Shown: positions 1-9,848 of the stretch, piece by piece
Position numbering within the stretch: the stretch's first letter is position 1
Layout of the letters: the number at the start of each line of letters is the position of its first letter
Assembly (NCBI RefSeq): GCF_020784725.1
Contig: NZ_JAJGTZ010000030.1
Span: forward strand, 1 to 64,000
Reading direction: 5' to 3'
Source of the DNA: Limosilactobacillus reuteri
GTDB taxonomy: Bacteria; Bacillota; Bacilli; Lactobacillales; Lactobacillaceae
Length of the DNA stretch: 64,000 nt
Made by a program: the position numbers and the translations under genes
The notes under the pieces: generated by a model
The model's database searches: none
Seen by the model: the letters and a program-made list of their open reading frames with translations, nothing else
What the model was told of the DNA's origin: nothing

Positions 1-1290
1 GGCTCAGTGAAGTTGAGGCACTTTCACTCTGACTTAAGGATGTCGAAGTACTTTCACTCTGGCTGAGTGAAGTTGAAGCACTCTCACTCTGACTCAATGA
101 GGTTGACGCACTTTCGCTCTGACTCAACGACGTTGAGGCACTTTCGCTTTGACTAAGTGAGGTTGACGCACTTTCACTCTGGCTGAGTGAAGTTGAGGCA
201 CTTTCACTTTGACTAAGTGAGGTCGAGGCACTCTCACTCTGACTCAACGAGGTTGACGTACTTTCGCTCTGACTTAAGGATGTCGAGGCACTTTCGCTCT
301 GGCTAAGTGACGTTGACGCACTTTCGCTTTGACTAAGTGATGTCGATGCACTCTCACTTTGGCTCAACGAGGTCGAGGCACTTTCGCTCTGGCTAAGTGA
401 CGTTGACGCACTTTCACTTTGACTCAACGATGTCGAAGTACTTTCGCTCTGGCTGAGTGAAGTTGACGCACTTTCACTCTGGCTGAGTGAAGTTGATGCA
501 CTTTCACTTTGACTCAACGAGGTTAAGGCACTTTCACTTTGACTCAATGAGGTCGAGGCACTTTCGCTTTGGCTCAACGATGTTGAGGCACTTTCACTCT
601 GACTAAGTGAGGTCGAGGCACTCTCACTCTGACTCAGTGATGTTGATGCACTTTCACTTTGGCTCAGTGATGTTGATGCACTTTCGCTCTGACTCAATGA
701 GGTCGAAGTACTTTCACTCTGGCTGAGTGACGTTGAAGCACTTTCACTTTGACTCAACGATGTCGAAGTACTTTCGCTCTGGCTGAGTGAAGTTGAGGCA
801 CTTTCACTTTGACTCAACGATGTCGAAGTACTTTCACTCTGGCTGAGTGAAGTTGATGCACTTTCACTTTGACTCAACGATGTCGAAGTACTTTCGCTCT
901 GGCTGAGTGAAGTTGAAGCACTTTCACTTTGACTCAACGATGTCGAAGTACTTTCACTCTGGCTGAGTGAAGTTGAGGCACTTTCACTTTGACTCAACGA
1001 TGTTGACGTACTTTCGCTCTGACTTAAGGATGTCGATGCACTCTCACTTTGACTAAGTGACGTTGAGGCACTCTCACTTTGGCTCAACGATGTCGAAGTA
1101 CTTTCGCTCTGGCTGAGTGAAGTTGACGCACTCTCACTTTGACTCAACGAGGTTGAGGCACTTTCACTCTGACTAAGTGATGTCGAGGCACTTTCACTCT
1201 GACTCAATGATGTCGAAGCACTTTCGCTTTGACTCAACGACGTTGACGCACTCTCGCTCTGGCTAAGTGACGTTGATACACTCTCCCTTT
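1..1290 (-). repeat. Tandem 30-bp serine-rich repeats coding SESxSTSLSQ units
   Basis: About 42 in-frame 30-bp units are visible, each coding S-E-S-(A/T/V)-S-T-S-L-S-Q on the minus strand. Differences between units are largely synonymous: the alanine codon is found in all four GCN forms and serine alternates AGT/AGC/TCA/TCG/TCC. A 60-bp higher-order unit recurs nearly unchanged at 721-1020. The array runs off the window edge, so the full copy number is unknown. Such repeats are the O-glycosylated stalk in this family. Confidence 0.95.
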
Positions 1291-3352
1291 GACTGAGCGA
1301 TGTTGATACTGATCGACTTGTACTATTTGAAATGCTGTCTTTAATTGATGTAGAAATACTTCCTGATGTACTTATCGAACGAGATATACTTTCTGAATGT
1401 TCTGAACCACTGGTATATTCAACTCTGGTGGTTCCATTCTGATTAATGTCTGCCATCACCATTTGAACTGGTGCATTACCACTATTTTGTTCACCAGTAG
1501 TGGCGCCAATTGTATAACTGGTACCGTTAACAGTACTTTGATTATTTGCAAAGTAATTCGATTCTATTGTTGTTCCATCATTTGTTACAATCACGTTAGT
1601 ATTATTAGCGTTTATCGTAACATTTGCAGAATTTGAAGAATAAGTAGTACCAGTTGTTGTATTTAAAGTTAAATGAGCGGGATTATTAATATTAACAGTA
1701 TTGTCGGAATTACCAAAGTAGAAGTTACGATTACCTGACAATGTAGCATTCGTTCCTTGATTAAAGGTAGCAGTATTATCGGAGCCCTTGAGGAAGTAAA
1801 TATTTGTACCACTAGTATTCAAATTAATATTTGAGTTTTCACCAGCAACAAAACTAGCAGTACCCTTAGTTAACGCAATATTTGCAACATAATACCATGG
1901 CCATATGCCTCTATAGTTATAAGTATTATTTATTGTCAAATTAGCATTGTTACCAACTGATACAACATGCTCGATATGATTACCTAACATAGCAATATCA
2001 AATGGTGTAATACTATTATTAATAATTAGACTAGCACCATCATCAATTTTTAAATCATTTCCGCTATAAATTAAAGTTTGGTACCCATCAACGTCAGATT
2101 TTTCAGTTGTATAAGTGTTTCCATTATACTGATACGAATTCACACCATTAATAGTCGTATTTCCACGAACTTCAAATACTTTTAAGCCAGCATTTGTATC
2201 TGCAAAAACAGCAGTTCCACCTGTAGCATCTACATCATCATAAATTAATGTATACTCAGCACCTTTAGTCATAAAGACTGAGTTAGTCATGGCAAATCCA
2301 CCACGTTGATTAGCAGTATAAAGTTTTACAGATTTAATGATCGTCGTATATTGTGTTGAAGTATTATTGTGAAGCAAAATACAGTTATTTCCAATATTTA
2401 GTTCATATTTGCCAGTTCCATTACTTCCATCAATTGTAAAATTATGTGGCGTAATTTTACAATCCCCTATATCTGAGTTCCCTAAATCAATATTAGCCGT
2501 TAATTTGATAGTACTAATATTGCTATTTTTAATAGCATTAATAAACTCATCGGCAGTACTTACATTAACGGTACCTTTTTCTTCAGTTGCGTTCGTTTGA
2601 ATAAAACTAGAATTAAATAATGCAATCGTCCCATTAGTAATATTCTCAGTCGTTGTTCGTAATGAAAGATTTTGATTTGCTGATAAGACAGTACTATTAG
2701 AAGCTTCCTTTGTGAATGTTTCAAAATCATCATTAGAAGATAATGAAGTATTACTATTAGTAAGCGAACCACTTATACTAGATGAAGTTAAACCAGTACT
2801 AGTTGATGCTGATTGTGAAGTTGCGACGGAAGAGCTAGTCGATGTTGAACCAGAGCTAACATTTAAAGTACTAGTTGTCGATTCACTTATAGAAGCATTT
2901 GATTGGCTGACTGAGGTACTACCTGATGTTGAGCCAGAGTTAATATTTGAGGTACTTGTTGTTGATTCGCTTGTAGAAGTCTTTGATTGACTAGTCGATA
3001 TACTACTTGACGTTGAAGTACTAGTAGATATTAAACCAGAGCCGACTACTTGAGAACTTTGATCAACGGTAGTAGTAGCCGCATGAACTTCTGTCGGATT
3101 AGCTACTCCAATTGCTCCAATTCCTAGTAAGGTTGCAACCGTTGCTGTCCCTTTTTTATAGGCATCCGCCGTGTCAGAAGTATGCATATTCTTTAATGAA
3201 TCTAAATCATTAAAATCAGTTGTCCTAACTTCTTTCTTTGATCTAAAAGAAAATAATTTAAAGAAACGTGTTAACGCACTAAACCATCCATGTTTAGTTT
3301 TATATAATTTTACTTTACTTTTGTCTTCTTGTCCTTTATTGTTTTTTGCCAT
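1..3352 (-). CDS. Serine-rich repeat adhesin, accessory-Sec substrate (partial, C-terminus beyond window edge)
   Basis: Surface adhesin of the serine-rich repeat glycoprotein family, glycosylated in the cytosol and exported by SecA2/SecY2. The frame is open from ATG 3352 (GAGGGGAG ribosome site) to base 1, about 1117 codons. Residues 15-23 read KLYKTKHGW, a variant of the KxYKxGKxW accessory-Sec signal. A hydrophobic stretch follows at about 65-85, with likely cleavage after VHA near residue 91. A short Ser/Thr-rich segment (about 95-200) leads into an Asn/Thr/Ile-rich domain (about 215-640) with short beta-strand-like repeats, matching the pectate-lyase-like beta-solenoid binding region known in L. 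reuteri SRRPs. From about residue 680 the protein is a 10-residue repeat. The cell-wall anchor would lie outside the window. Family assignment rests on signal, repeats and genomic context. Confidence 0.93.
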   Translation of the reverse strand, partial: MAKNNKGQEDKSKVKLYKTKHGWFSALTRFFKLFSFRSKKEVRTTDFNDLDSLKNMHTSDTADAYKKGTATVATLLGIGAIGVANPTEVHAATTTVDQSSQVVGSGLISTSTSTSSSISTSQSKTSTSESTTSTSNINSGSTSGSTSVSQSNASISESTTSTLNVSSGSTSTSSSVATSQSASTSTGLTSSSISGSLTNSNTSLSSNDDFETFTKEASNSTVLSANQNLSLRTTTENITNGTIALFNSSFIQTNATEEKGTVNVSTADEFINAIKNSNISTIKLTANIDLGNSDIGDCKITPHNFTIDGSNGTGKYELNIGNNCILLHNNTSTQYTTIIKSVKLYTANQRGGFAMTNSVFMTKGAEYTLIYDDVDATGGTAVFADTNAGLKVFEVRGNTTINGVNSYQYNGNTYTTEKSDVDGYQTLIYSGNDLKIDDGASLIINNSITPFDIAMLGNHIEHVVSVGNNANLTINNTYNYRGIWPWYYVANIALTKGTASFVAGENSNINLNTSGTNIYFLKGSDNTATFNQGTNATLSGNRNFYFGNSDNTVNINNPAHLTLNTTTGTTYSSNSANVTINANNTNVIVTNDGTTIESNYFANNQSTVNGTSYTIGATTGEQNSGNAPVQMVMADINQNGTTRVEYTSGSEHSESISRSISTSGSISTSIKDSISNSTSRSVSTSLSQRESVSTSLSQSESASTSLSQSESASTSLSQSESASTSLSQSESASTSLSQSESASTSLSQSESTSTSLSQSESASTSLSQSESASTSLSQSESTSTSLSQSESASTSLSQSESTSTSLSQSESASTSLSQSESTSTSLSQSESASTSLSQSESTSTSLSQSESASTSLSQSESTSTSLSQSESASTSLSQSESTSTSLSQSESASTSLSQSESASTSLSQSESASTSLSQSESASTSLSQSESASTSLSQSESALTSLSQSESASTSLSQSESASTSLSQSESTSTSLSQSESASTSLSQSESASTSLSQSESASTSLSQSESASTSLSQSESASTSLSQSESTSTSLSQSESASTSLSQSESASTSLSQSESASTSLSQSESASTSLSQSESASTSLSQSESASTSLSQSESTSTSLSQSESASTSLS

Positions 3353-3498
3353 AGATAACTCCCCTCTAGATTATCAACTTATGTATCAATCTACTGATAA
3401 GCAAAATCATTATTTATCATCGATTTTACTCTTCTGCTTCTTCAAAATAAATAAATTTTTAGTGGAGTATTAATTTATTAAACATATGCATTTCATTC

Positions 3499-3538
3499 AA
3501 AAAGATCAAAAAGCAAATTTTCGCTTCTTAATCTTTTT
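3499..3538 (-). terminator. Terminator between the 65-aa membrane gene and the adhesin gene
   Basis: On the minus strand AAAAGAT-TA-AGAAGC pairs with GCTTTTT-G-ATCTTTTT around an 8-nt AT-rich loop, immediately after the stop codon at 3540 and ending in a T run. It implies that the adhesin is transcribed separately, or only partly by read-through from the export genes. Between it and the adhesin start (3353-3498) I see no convincing -35/-10 pair, only AT-rich sequence. Confidence 0.7.
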
Positions 3539-3539
3539 A

Positions 3540-3737
3540 CTAATGAATAAAATATCCTATTAGCATCATTCCAACAACTAAAATTAAAAGTAAAGTCATT
3601 AAGACGGAACGAAAGTTAATTGGCTCTTTTTTCTTTTTATAAGGTTGTCGCTTTTCTTCTTCTACTTTTTCTAAACGTTTCAAAGCATCTTGTTGAATGA
3701 GCGATTGTGGTTGATCATGATCTTCTTTTTTATTCAC
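3540..3737 (-). CDS. Small single-span membrane protein of the accessory Sec locus (Asp4/Asp5-like candidate)
   Basis: A 65-residue protein with a charged, Lys/Glu-rich N-terminal half (about residues 1-40) and one C-terminal membrane span (about 43-62, VLMTLLLILVVGMMLIGYF). I place the start at GTG 3737, preceded by GGAG at nine bases; a longer frame from TTG 3752 lacks a ribosome site. It overlaps the end of gtfB by eight bases, so it is probably translationally coupled to it. In streptococcal loci, small membrane proteins Asp4 and Asp5 occupy similar places and resemble SecE and SecG. This protein could play that part, but I recognise no specific family motif. Function is inferred from position and topology only. 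Confidence 0.6.
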   Translation of the reverse strand: MNKKEDHDQPQSLIQQDALKRLEKVEEEKRQPYKKKKEPINFRSVLMTLLLILVVGMMLIGYFIH

Positions 3738-5055
3738 TTTGCAAGGCTCCAATCATTCTTTGGTAATCTTGGACACTAACTTCACTAGCTAATTGACGTT
3801 GTGTATCGATAAGCTCCTTCATCAATGACGGCTTCAGCAAGGCTGTCATAATATGCCTACTCATTTTCTGGACTTCATTTACTTTAAACGTATTTTGAGG
3901 AGTAACAAACTGTGGTTCATGGAGCGTTTCATCAAAACCGACAATTAGCATATTTTGCTCAAAAGCACCACGAACAGCATCCAAAATTTCATTCTGACGA
4001 TTAATATCTAAATAAATATCACAATCCGCAATTAACTGTTTAACCCGGGCTGAACTGACATTAGGATATAATTCGACATTTTCATATTGTTGGTATGCGA
4101 GTAATTTACCCGACATTTCAGTAACAGCTGCAATATGAAACTTAATACTAGGCAAACTCTTGATAAGCGTTGATAATTCAACTATCTCATCCGAATTAGT
4201 AAGAATCAAAGCTTGTGGACGCAACTGATTAGCCCGTGGATGCGGGTAGATAGTCCCGAGGAATCCAAAGTCAACGTGATTATTTTTTAGGTTAGCGCCA
4301 ATTCGTTGCCAATCTATGTATCGTTGGAAAATAATATGTTTAGTCCGTGTATTATTCTCCATTAAGAATTTCATGTTACCCGGCAATTCATCCCCGATTA
4401 GCGGTTCATGCCAAAATAAAGTATCACTACCATCAGTCGGTAAGTTCAACGAGACACTTAGCCCTTGGTTTAAAGTATTATACAAAATATGATCGAGCTT
4501 AAAGTGACGCGTCTGAAGATAATATCTAACAAGTTCAGTTAATGATGGAAAATGGTGGTCTCCATCAACATCTAAAAAGAAATCACCAGCGATAAGATTC
4601 CATTCAAGAAAAACCCGGTTCTTTTTATCGTAATATTTTCGCCATGCTGGCTGTTCATTTCGGTAATAAGTTTGGGCAAAACGATAACCATAACGATTAT
4701 AATGATCAATCCAGCTAACTTTACCATTATTATTCAACCAACGCACTTCTTTTACTTGCCGAGTATTATCAGTAGCTTGGTATATAATATCAGCCCGTTT
4801 CTTATCAAGATCATATATCTGCCCCTGGTTTGCCGTGCTCAAAATTCGCCAGTAACGAGGTAAGGAAAGATGGTCAAAATATAAGGGCTTTCTATTTACG
4901 TTATAGTTACCCCAATGCTTGATTGGTGACTCAACTTCAGGTGGTAAGAAGCCATCATCATTAATTACTACGGTCGGGATTTTAATCTGAGCAGTTCGTT
5001 GAGAGCGAAGAAAATCAAATGAGGCTTGATCAAAGTTATCAAATAAATTAAGCAT
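3730..5055 (-). CDS. gtfB: Accessory Sec glycosyltransferase-stabilising protein GtfB
   Basis: GtfB, 441 residues, is the non-catalytic partner of GtfA. In this family the GtfA-GtfB complex adds the first sugar to Ser/Thr of the serine-rich adhesin, and GtfB binds acceptor peptide. The sequence looks like a degenerate GT-B fold without the E-x7-E donor-site motif seen in GtfA. Its ATG overlaps the end of gtfA by eight bases, as expected for an obligate pair made in fixed ratio. It lies directly upstream of the small membrane protein and the adhesin. The assignment uses similarity to the GtfB family and gene order. Confidence 0.92.
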   Translation of the reverse strand: MLNLFDNFDQASFDFLRSQRTAQIKIPTVVINDDGFLPPEVESPIKHWGNYNVNRKPLYFDHLSLPRYWRILSTANQGQIYDLDKKRADIIYQATDNTRQVKEVRWLNNNGKVSWIDHYNRYGYRFAQTYYRNEQPAWRKYYDKKNRVFLEWNLIAGDFFLDVDGDHHFPSLTELVRYYLQTRHFKLDHILYNTLNQGLSVSLNLPTDGSDTLFWHEPLIGDELPGNMKFLMENNTRTKHIIFQRYIDWQRIGANLKNNHVDFGFLGTIYPHPRANQLRPQALILTNSDEIVELSTLIKSLPSIKFHIAAVTEMSGKLLAYQQYENVELYPNVSSARVKQLIADCDIYLDINRQNEILDAVRGAFEQNMLIVGFDETLHEPQFVTPQNTFKVNEVQKMSRHIMTALLKPSLMKELIDTQRQLASEVSVQDYQRMIGALQSE

Positions 5056-6586
5056 GCTGTAACTCCCCTATCAGTTGCTGCCATTGTTTAGCAACATTCT
5101 CAGTCAAATACGACTCCGCTAATGAATATGATTTTTCATGGAAAGATGTTAAGTCCGCTTCAGTAAAGTTTTTAACAATTGCTTCGGCTAGTAATTGTTC
5201 TTTACGTGAATTACTCCAATCTTCAGTATATGGCAATAAGTAACCATTTTGTTGATCTACAATGAAAGTCTGGTTACCATAGGGAACATCAAACCCAATC
5301 ATCGATAAACCTGAACCAACCGCTTCCATTAAACTTAGCCCAAAGCCTTCGCTAGTTGAGCCTGCAATATAGGTTTCATACTTTTGGTAAACATTTTTTA
5401 AATCATGTTGCCCCATTAATTTAATATAGGAATCAGCATTATTTTTTGTGATCAAGTCTTGCAACCGACTTCGTTCACCACCCTCACCATAAATATCCAA
5501 GGTTAGATCAGAAATACTTTTATGTGCCGCAATAGTTGCTCTAATTACCCAATCAATATGTTTTTCGTTGGCTAATCGAGAAGCAGTGATTAAAGAATGT
5601 GTTCTGCGGGTCTCTTCCGGCTTTACCAAGTGTTCCAAACTACCAACTGGGATAGTATTGATTTGTGGTTTAGCGTGGTTAAAATGTTTTTGCTGACTAG
5701 CTAGCAAGTCACGTTGTCGATCAGTCGCAACGACATAAGCAGCTACATCTTGATAATGCATGAATTGATATTCATAAAAATTATTCCATAATACTTGCTG
5801 ATCATTTGTATAATGCTTGTCGTAGTGGTCAGCATGCACAGGGATAACCAGTTTTGCTGGTAAATGATGTTCAAAAATCAATTGACCATTAACTAATTGC
5901 TTATCTTCATCCATTCGATCAAGAATAATTATATCATCAGCTTTAAAATTCAATTTCCGGATCATTTCGCGATAAAGATCAGTTTTTGAATAATAGTTTT
6001 GATCAGGAAATTCAAATAATTCGTAACCATCCCCATCCAAGTGTTGGGTATACGCAACCGTCCCATCTTCATTATAAAATTCCCGAAAAACCACCTGATT
6101 ATCCTTCGCTTCCCCAGAATAATATTCTGTAGCATATTTTGTATACGAATAGAAATCACGTTTTATTAGTCGATTGTTAAAAATATAAGTGACCTGGTCA
6201 ATTGTTCTTTTCTCGCGATTGTTGTAGCGCAGTGCGATCGTGAGCTTTTCTTTTTCAGATTTATATTGTAACTCTTTCGTGCCATTATCGGACTGAAGAA
6301 CAAACTTTCGCTGCTCAAGATGGTTTTGCTTAACGAAAGTATCGAGTAAAAAGGTTGATGGAGCAATTTTAATATCAGTGAAAAAGTTGTAAAGCCAGAT
6401 GATCTGATCATCATTAAAACCTAGATTAGCAGTTAGATCAGCAATATTATTTCCTAAAATCAAGTCCGAAAAAACAAACTTTGCTGAAATGTTAAGATTA
6501 CGAAAGGCTTGTGCACGATATGACTGAGCATACTCGACACCACTACTGGCCCAGCCAATCCCTAAATTAATATTATATACAGTCAT
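5048..6586 (-). CDS. gtfA: Accessory Sec glycosyltransferase GtfA (initiating O-glycosyltransferase)
   Basis: Retaining GT4-type glycosyltransferase of 512 residues that starts O-glycosylation of the adhesin with GtfB. The N-terminus VYNINLGIGWASSGVEYAQ is typical of GtfA, and the donor-site E-x7-E motif (EGFGLSLME) lies near residues 412-420. A longer frame begins at TTG 6604, but GGAGGA at 6591-6596 sits just before ATG 6586, so I use that start. The upstream ATGs would place the ribosome site inside the gene. In L. reuteri the first sugar is GlcNAc or glucose depending on strain; the sequence alone does not tell which. Confidence 0.94.
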   Translation of the reverse strand: MTVYNINLGIGWASSGVEYAQSYRAQAFRNLNISAKFVFSDLILGNNIADLTANLGFNDDQIIWLYNFFTDIKIAPSTFLLDTFVKQNHLEQRKFVLQSDNGTKELQYKSEKEKLTIALRYNNREKRTIDQVTYIFNNRLIKRDFYSYTKYATEYYSGEAKDNQVVFREFYNEDGTVAYTQHLDGDGYELFEFPDQNYYSKTDLYREMIRKLNFKADDIIILDRMDEDKQLVNGQLIFEHHLPAKLVIPVHADHYDKHYTNDQQVLWNNFYEYQFMHYQDVAAYVVATDRQRDLLASQQKHFNHAKPQINTIPVGSLEHLVKPEETRRTHSLITASRLANEKHIDWVIRATIAAHKSISDLTLDIYGEGGERSRLQDLITKNNADSYIKLMGQHDLKNVYQKYETYIAGSTSEGFGLSLMEAVGSGLSMIGFDVPYGNQTFIVDQQNGYLLPYTEDWSNSRKEQLLAEAIVKNFTEADLTSFHEKSYSLAESYLTENVAKQWQQLIGELQHA

Positions 6587-6600
6587 ACTTTCCTCCATCA

Positions 6601-8955
6601 TCAACTAAAGTTAACAATTAAATGATTATCTTTATCCAATCTAATAGTACTTAGCATTAAATTATCAACTACTTTTTTAGCGACAGTATCAAACATTTTT
6701 TCAAATGCTTGATAAGCTTTTTCTTGGTACATAAATTGGGGATTTCGTTGGGCGGTTGCCCATGGTTGAACAATTGTTGACAATTTGGATAAATAAGCCA
6801 TTTGATCAGTCCAACTACTATCAAGCGCATTTAATAAAGCTGAACGATAAAATTGGTTTAATTGTTCATTATTGATTAACACTTGGGCCTTTTGTTCTAG
6901 CTTCTTTTGGCAAAAATGTTCTAAATAAATTTGTATTTTTTTGTGGTTTAATTCTAGATCATCCGGCAAATCCACAACATCATAAGTAAAATGTTGATTC
7001 ATTAAATGCCGTAATCCTAGGGCAGTCCATTCTCCTTTTTCATCAAGGTAAAGCGAAATCCCTCTGCTTAACCATTTTCCAACTTCTGTTTCTAAATGCG
7101 CGGTTCTCATTAACTGATCACGCTGATCATAAAGATACTTACGCTGAATTTTTAATGCAATTTCATTCTTATTAATGTTGCTGCGTGCCATTTGCTGATT
7201 AGCAGCTACCCGATCATTCAACATCGTAATGCTCATTTTTAAACGTGGGCTACGCAACTGCTTATCAGTTTTTTTCTTTCGTAACCGACGATAATAATTT
7301 TTGAACCGTTTTGTACTATTTTTGGCGAGATAACCGTCCTCTAGAGAGATATAAAATTTACTTGTACCCGGATCACCTTGCCGACCAGCACGTCCTGCCA
7401 ACTGCATCTTTACTCGCGCTGGTAGCATTTCTGTCCCAATTACGGCAAGACCACCTAATTTTTTCACCTCTTCACCAAGTTTAATATCTGTTCCACGACC
7501 AGCCATGTTGGTAGCAACAGTCACCGCCCCTTTTTGTCCAGCATCTTTTACAATATCAGCTTCTCGGGCGACATTAAACGCATTTAAAACATTATGAGAG
7601 ATACCACGGTCTAATAATAATTCAGAAATAATTTCTGAATTTTCTACCGAACCAGCCACTAATAAAACCGGACGCCCTGCTTTATGAAGCTCAATTGTCT
7701 CATCAAGGGCATGAATTAACTTTTGACGAGTTGTTAAATAAATTTGCTCTGGATAATCTCTACGAATTACCTTTTTGCGAGTCGGAATTTGGATAACTCG
7801 CATCTTATACACTTCAAAAAACTCTTGCTCATCGCTTTTGGCGGTTCCACTCATTCCAGCGATTTTATTAAACAAACCAAACAGACTAGGAAAGGTAATT
7901 GATGCCGCCACTTGTTGGTTAGGCGTAAGGTCAACGTGTTCTTTTGCTTCAATTGCTTGATGCACCCCTGTACTGACCTTTACTCCTTTTTTCAGTCGCC
8001 CATTTGCCTCATCAAGTAAAACAACTTTCCCTTCACTAACTAAATAATCATGACCATTTTCCATAATAAAGTGAGCTCGTAAGGCAAGGATAATATGACG
8101 ATAAATTTCCCGATATTCGCTTATAAAAAGATCTGGTATACGGAAAAAACGTTCTGCACGTTGGATTCCATGAAGAGTCAGCCATACCGCATCATGATCT
8201 TCATTCAATTTATAGTCAATCTTAGGCTGTAAAATATGAATAAAAGCATCCGCTAACTGATATAAATTGGATTGAACCATTGGCATACTTGATACCACAA
8301 AAGGTGAAGTCGCTTCATCAAGTAAAATTGCGTCAACTTCATCAATGATTACATAGTTAAATGGCCGTAAATATTGATCTTCGCGCCGGGTAGCAAGATT
8401 ATTAAACAAGTAGTCAAATGCTAAACTACTAGCAGTTGTATAAGTAATGTCTGCATTATACCAACTCCGCTTAACCTCCGGCGTCGTCTTCTTTTCTTGA
8501 TCATCGGTCTCAAAGCCGAGACTAACCGTTAACCCTAACCACTCATAAACTGGCTGTAATTGTTCTTTATCCCGTTGTGCTAAGTAATTATTGGGAGTTA
8601 ATAAGAAAACTCCTTTCCCAGTTAAAGCATTCAAATATAAAGGCATCGTCGCTGTTAAAGTCTTTCCTTCCCCCGTCTTCATTTCCGCAATATTACCTTG
8701 ATTTAAGACAATTGCCCCCATAACTTGTACATCATATGGAAACATTCCTAAAATACGATAGTCTGCTTCCCGAATGGTCGCAAATGCACGCGGTAAAATA
8801 TCATCAACAGTTTTACCATTAGCTAATTCTTTTTTTAAAACTTGTGTCTGAGCCTGCAATTCTTCATCACTCATCGCTCGCATTTCAGCGGTTAATGCAT
8901 TTACTTTAGCAAGGATATGTTTTACTTTTTGTAACCTAAAATTGGGGTGCGTCAT
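6601..8955 (-). CDS. secA2: Accessory Sec translocase ATPase SecA2
   Basis: Motor ATPase of the accessory Sec system, 784 residues, which drives the glycosylated adhesin through SecY2. Walker A is TGEGKT near residues 92-97, the DEAD-like Walker B is IIDEVDAIL near 205, and the second motor domain carries the arginine-finger motif AGRAGRQGDPG near 520. It is shorter than housekeeping SecA and lacks the C-terminal cysteine-rich zinc tail, as is usual for SecA2. It starts three bases after asp3 and its stop precedes gtfA by 14 bases. No truncation is seen. Confidence 0.96.
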   Translation of the reverse strand: MTHPNFRLQKVKHILAKVNALTAEMRAMSDEELQAQTQVLKKELANGKTVDDILPRAFATIREADYRILGMFPYDVQVMGAIVLNQGNIAEMKTGEGKTLTATMPLYLNALTGKGVFLLTPNNYLAQRDKEQLQPVYEWLGLTVSLGFETDDQEKKTTPEVKRSWYNADITYTTASSLAFDYLFNNLATRREDQYLRPFNYVIIDEVDAILLDEATSPFVVSSMPMVQSNLYQLADAFIHILQPKIDYKLNEDHDAVWLTLHGIQRAERFFRIPDLFISEYREIYRHIILALRAHFIMENGHDYLVSEGKVVLLDEANGRLKKGVKVSTGVHQAIEAKEHVDLTPNQQVAASITFPSLFGLFNKIAGMSGTAKSDEQEFFEVYKMRVIQIPTRKKVIRRDYPEQIYLTTRQKLIHALDETIELHKAGRPVLLVAGSVENSEIISELLLDRGISHNVLNAFNVAREADIVKDAGQKGAVTVATNMAGRGTDIKLGEEVKKLGGLAVIGTEMLPARVKMQLAGRAGRQGDPGTSKFYISLEDGYLAKNSTKRFKNYYRRLRKKKTDKQLRSPRLKMSITMLNDRVAANQQMARSNINKNEIALKIQRKYLYDQRDQLMRTAHLETEVGKWLSRGISLYLDEKGEWTALGLRHLMNQHFTYDVVDLPDDLELNHKKIQIYLEHFCQKKLEQKAQVLINNEQLNQFYRSALLNALDSSWTDQMAYLSKLSTIVQPWATAQRNPQFMYQEKAYQAFEKMFDTVAKKVVDNLMLSTIRLDKDNHLIVNFS

Positions 8956-8958
8956 ATC

Positions 8959-9846
8959 TTATCCCTCTTTTGAATTTATTTCTTGAATGATCGAAAAGAT
9001 AATTGGCCAGTCTGGATTAACTAATACTGGGGAACTCCAAGTAGTTGCTGGCAATAATGGATAAATTACATCGGCAATCTGTGAGTGTGGATCAGTCTGA
9101 TTAGTAATGACCGCATTGATTGTGGAAAGCTCCATCTTTAATTCCAATACTGCTTGATCTAACTTAGGATTAGTACTAATAACATTGGCATCATAGGTTC
9201 GATTAGAAATTAACCATTGTTTTAAAATCGCTACTACATCAGCTGATGATTGCCACGCAACACTAATCGGCTGTATTTTATAGTCTTCATATTTTTTTAA
9301 AGCTGGATATGTTTTACGAACTCTTTTATTATCAGCGATTAAAAGCAAATTAAGTTTTCCTTTTACATCCTCATTTATTATTTTATGAAACCACACATCC
9401 TCATGAACACTAACCGGAAGTGATGCATCACAAATTTCAAACCGTTGAAAAGTTAAATCAGTAAGTCCATTATTAATCAATTCTAGTCGATACTGCACAG
9501 CTTCGGGGGGATAAACAAATTCAATTGACCGTTGCTGAAATTCGACATGATCAATTTCGTGTTCTTGCGCGTCAAAAAAGGTTAACCGAATAATTAATGA
9601 ATAAATCGGTTCGGCTTTTGCATTTACGCTTAAACGGTATTTATGATTATTACGGAGAATTGGTAACTGTGGAACCAATTTAGTGGCCTGATATGAATTT
9701 GTAGACTTCCAGCTCATGATTGTTTTTCCGGGAGCCATTAGTGAGTTATGGAATGATACGCTGTAATCTGGATTAATCCTAATATTTGACCCTGCAGAAT
9801 AAGCATTTGTTGGTTCCCAATAGCCTTGATTAACAAAATATTGCAT
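8959..9846 (-). CDS. asp3: Accessory Sec system protein Asp3
   Basis: Asp3, 295 residues, has a carbohydrate-binding-module-like beta-sandwich N-terminal part and belongs to the Asp1-Asp2-Asp3 complex that escorts the adhesin to SecA2. The N-terminus (QYFVNQGYWEPTNAYSAGS) and the following beta-rich stretch fit the family. At 295 residues it is longer than streptococcal Asp3 proteins; residues after about 150 form an additional segment whose role I cannot name. Two bases separate it from asp2 and three from secA2, giving tight operon packing. Confidence 0.88.
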   Translation of the reverse strand: MQYFVNQGYWEPTNAYSAGSNIRINPDYSVSFHNSLMAPGKTIMSWKSTNSYQATKLVPQLPILRNNHKYRLSVNAKAEPIYSLIIRLTFFDAQEHEIDHVEFQQRSIEFVYPPEAVQYRLELINNGLTDLTFQRFEICDASLPVSVHEDVWFHKIINEDVKGKLNLLLIADNKRVRKTYPALKKYEDYKIQPISVAWQSSADVVAILKQWLISNRTYDANVISTNPKLDQAVLELKMELSTINAVITNQTDPHSQIADVIYPLLPATTWSSPVLVNPDWPIIFSIIQEINSKEG

Positions 9847-9848
9847 TT

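Noticed and set aside
1-1290. Regular 30-bp repeats that could suggest a CRISPR array
   Set aside because: There are no unique spacers; the units are contiguous, in frame, and code the serine-rich stalk.
2712-2990. Plus-strand open frame of 92 codons with repeated acidic/Val peptide
   Set aside because: It is the complement of a serine-rich segment of the adhesin, which explains the repetition.
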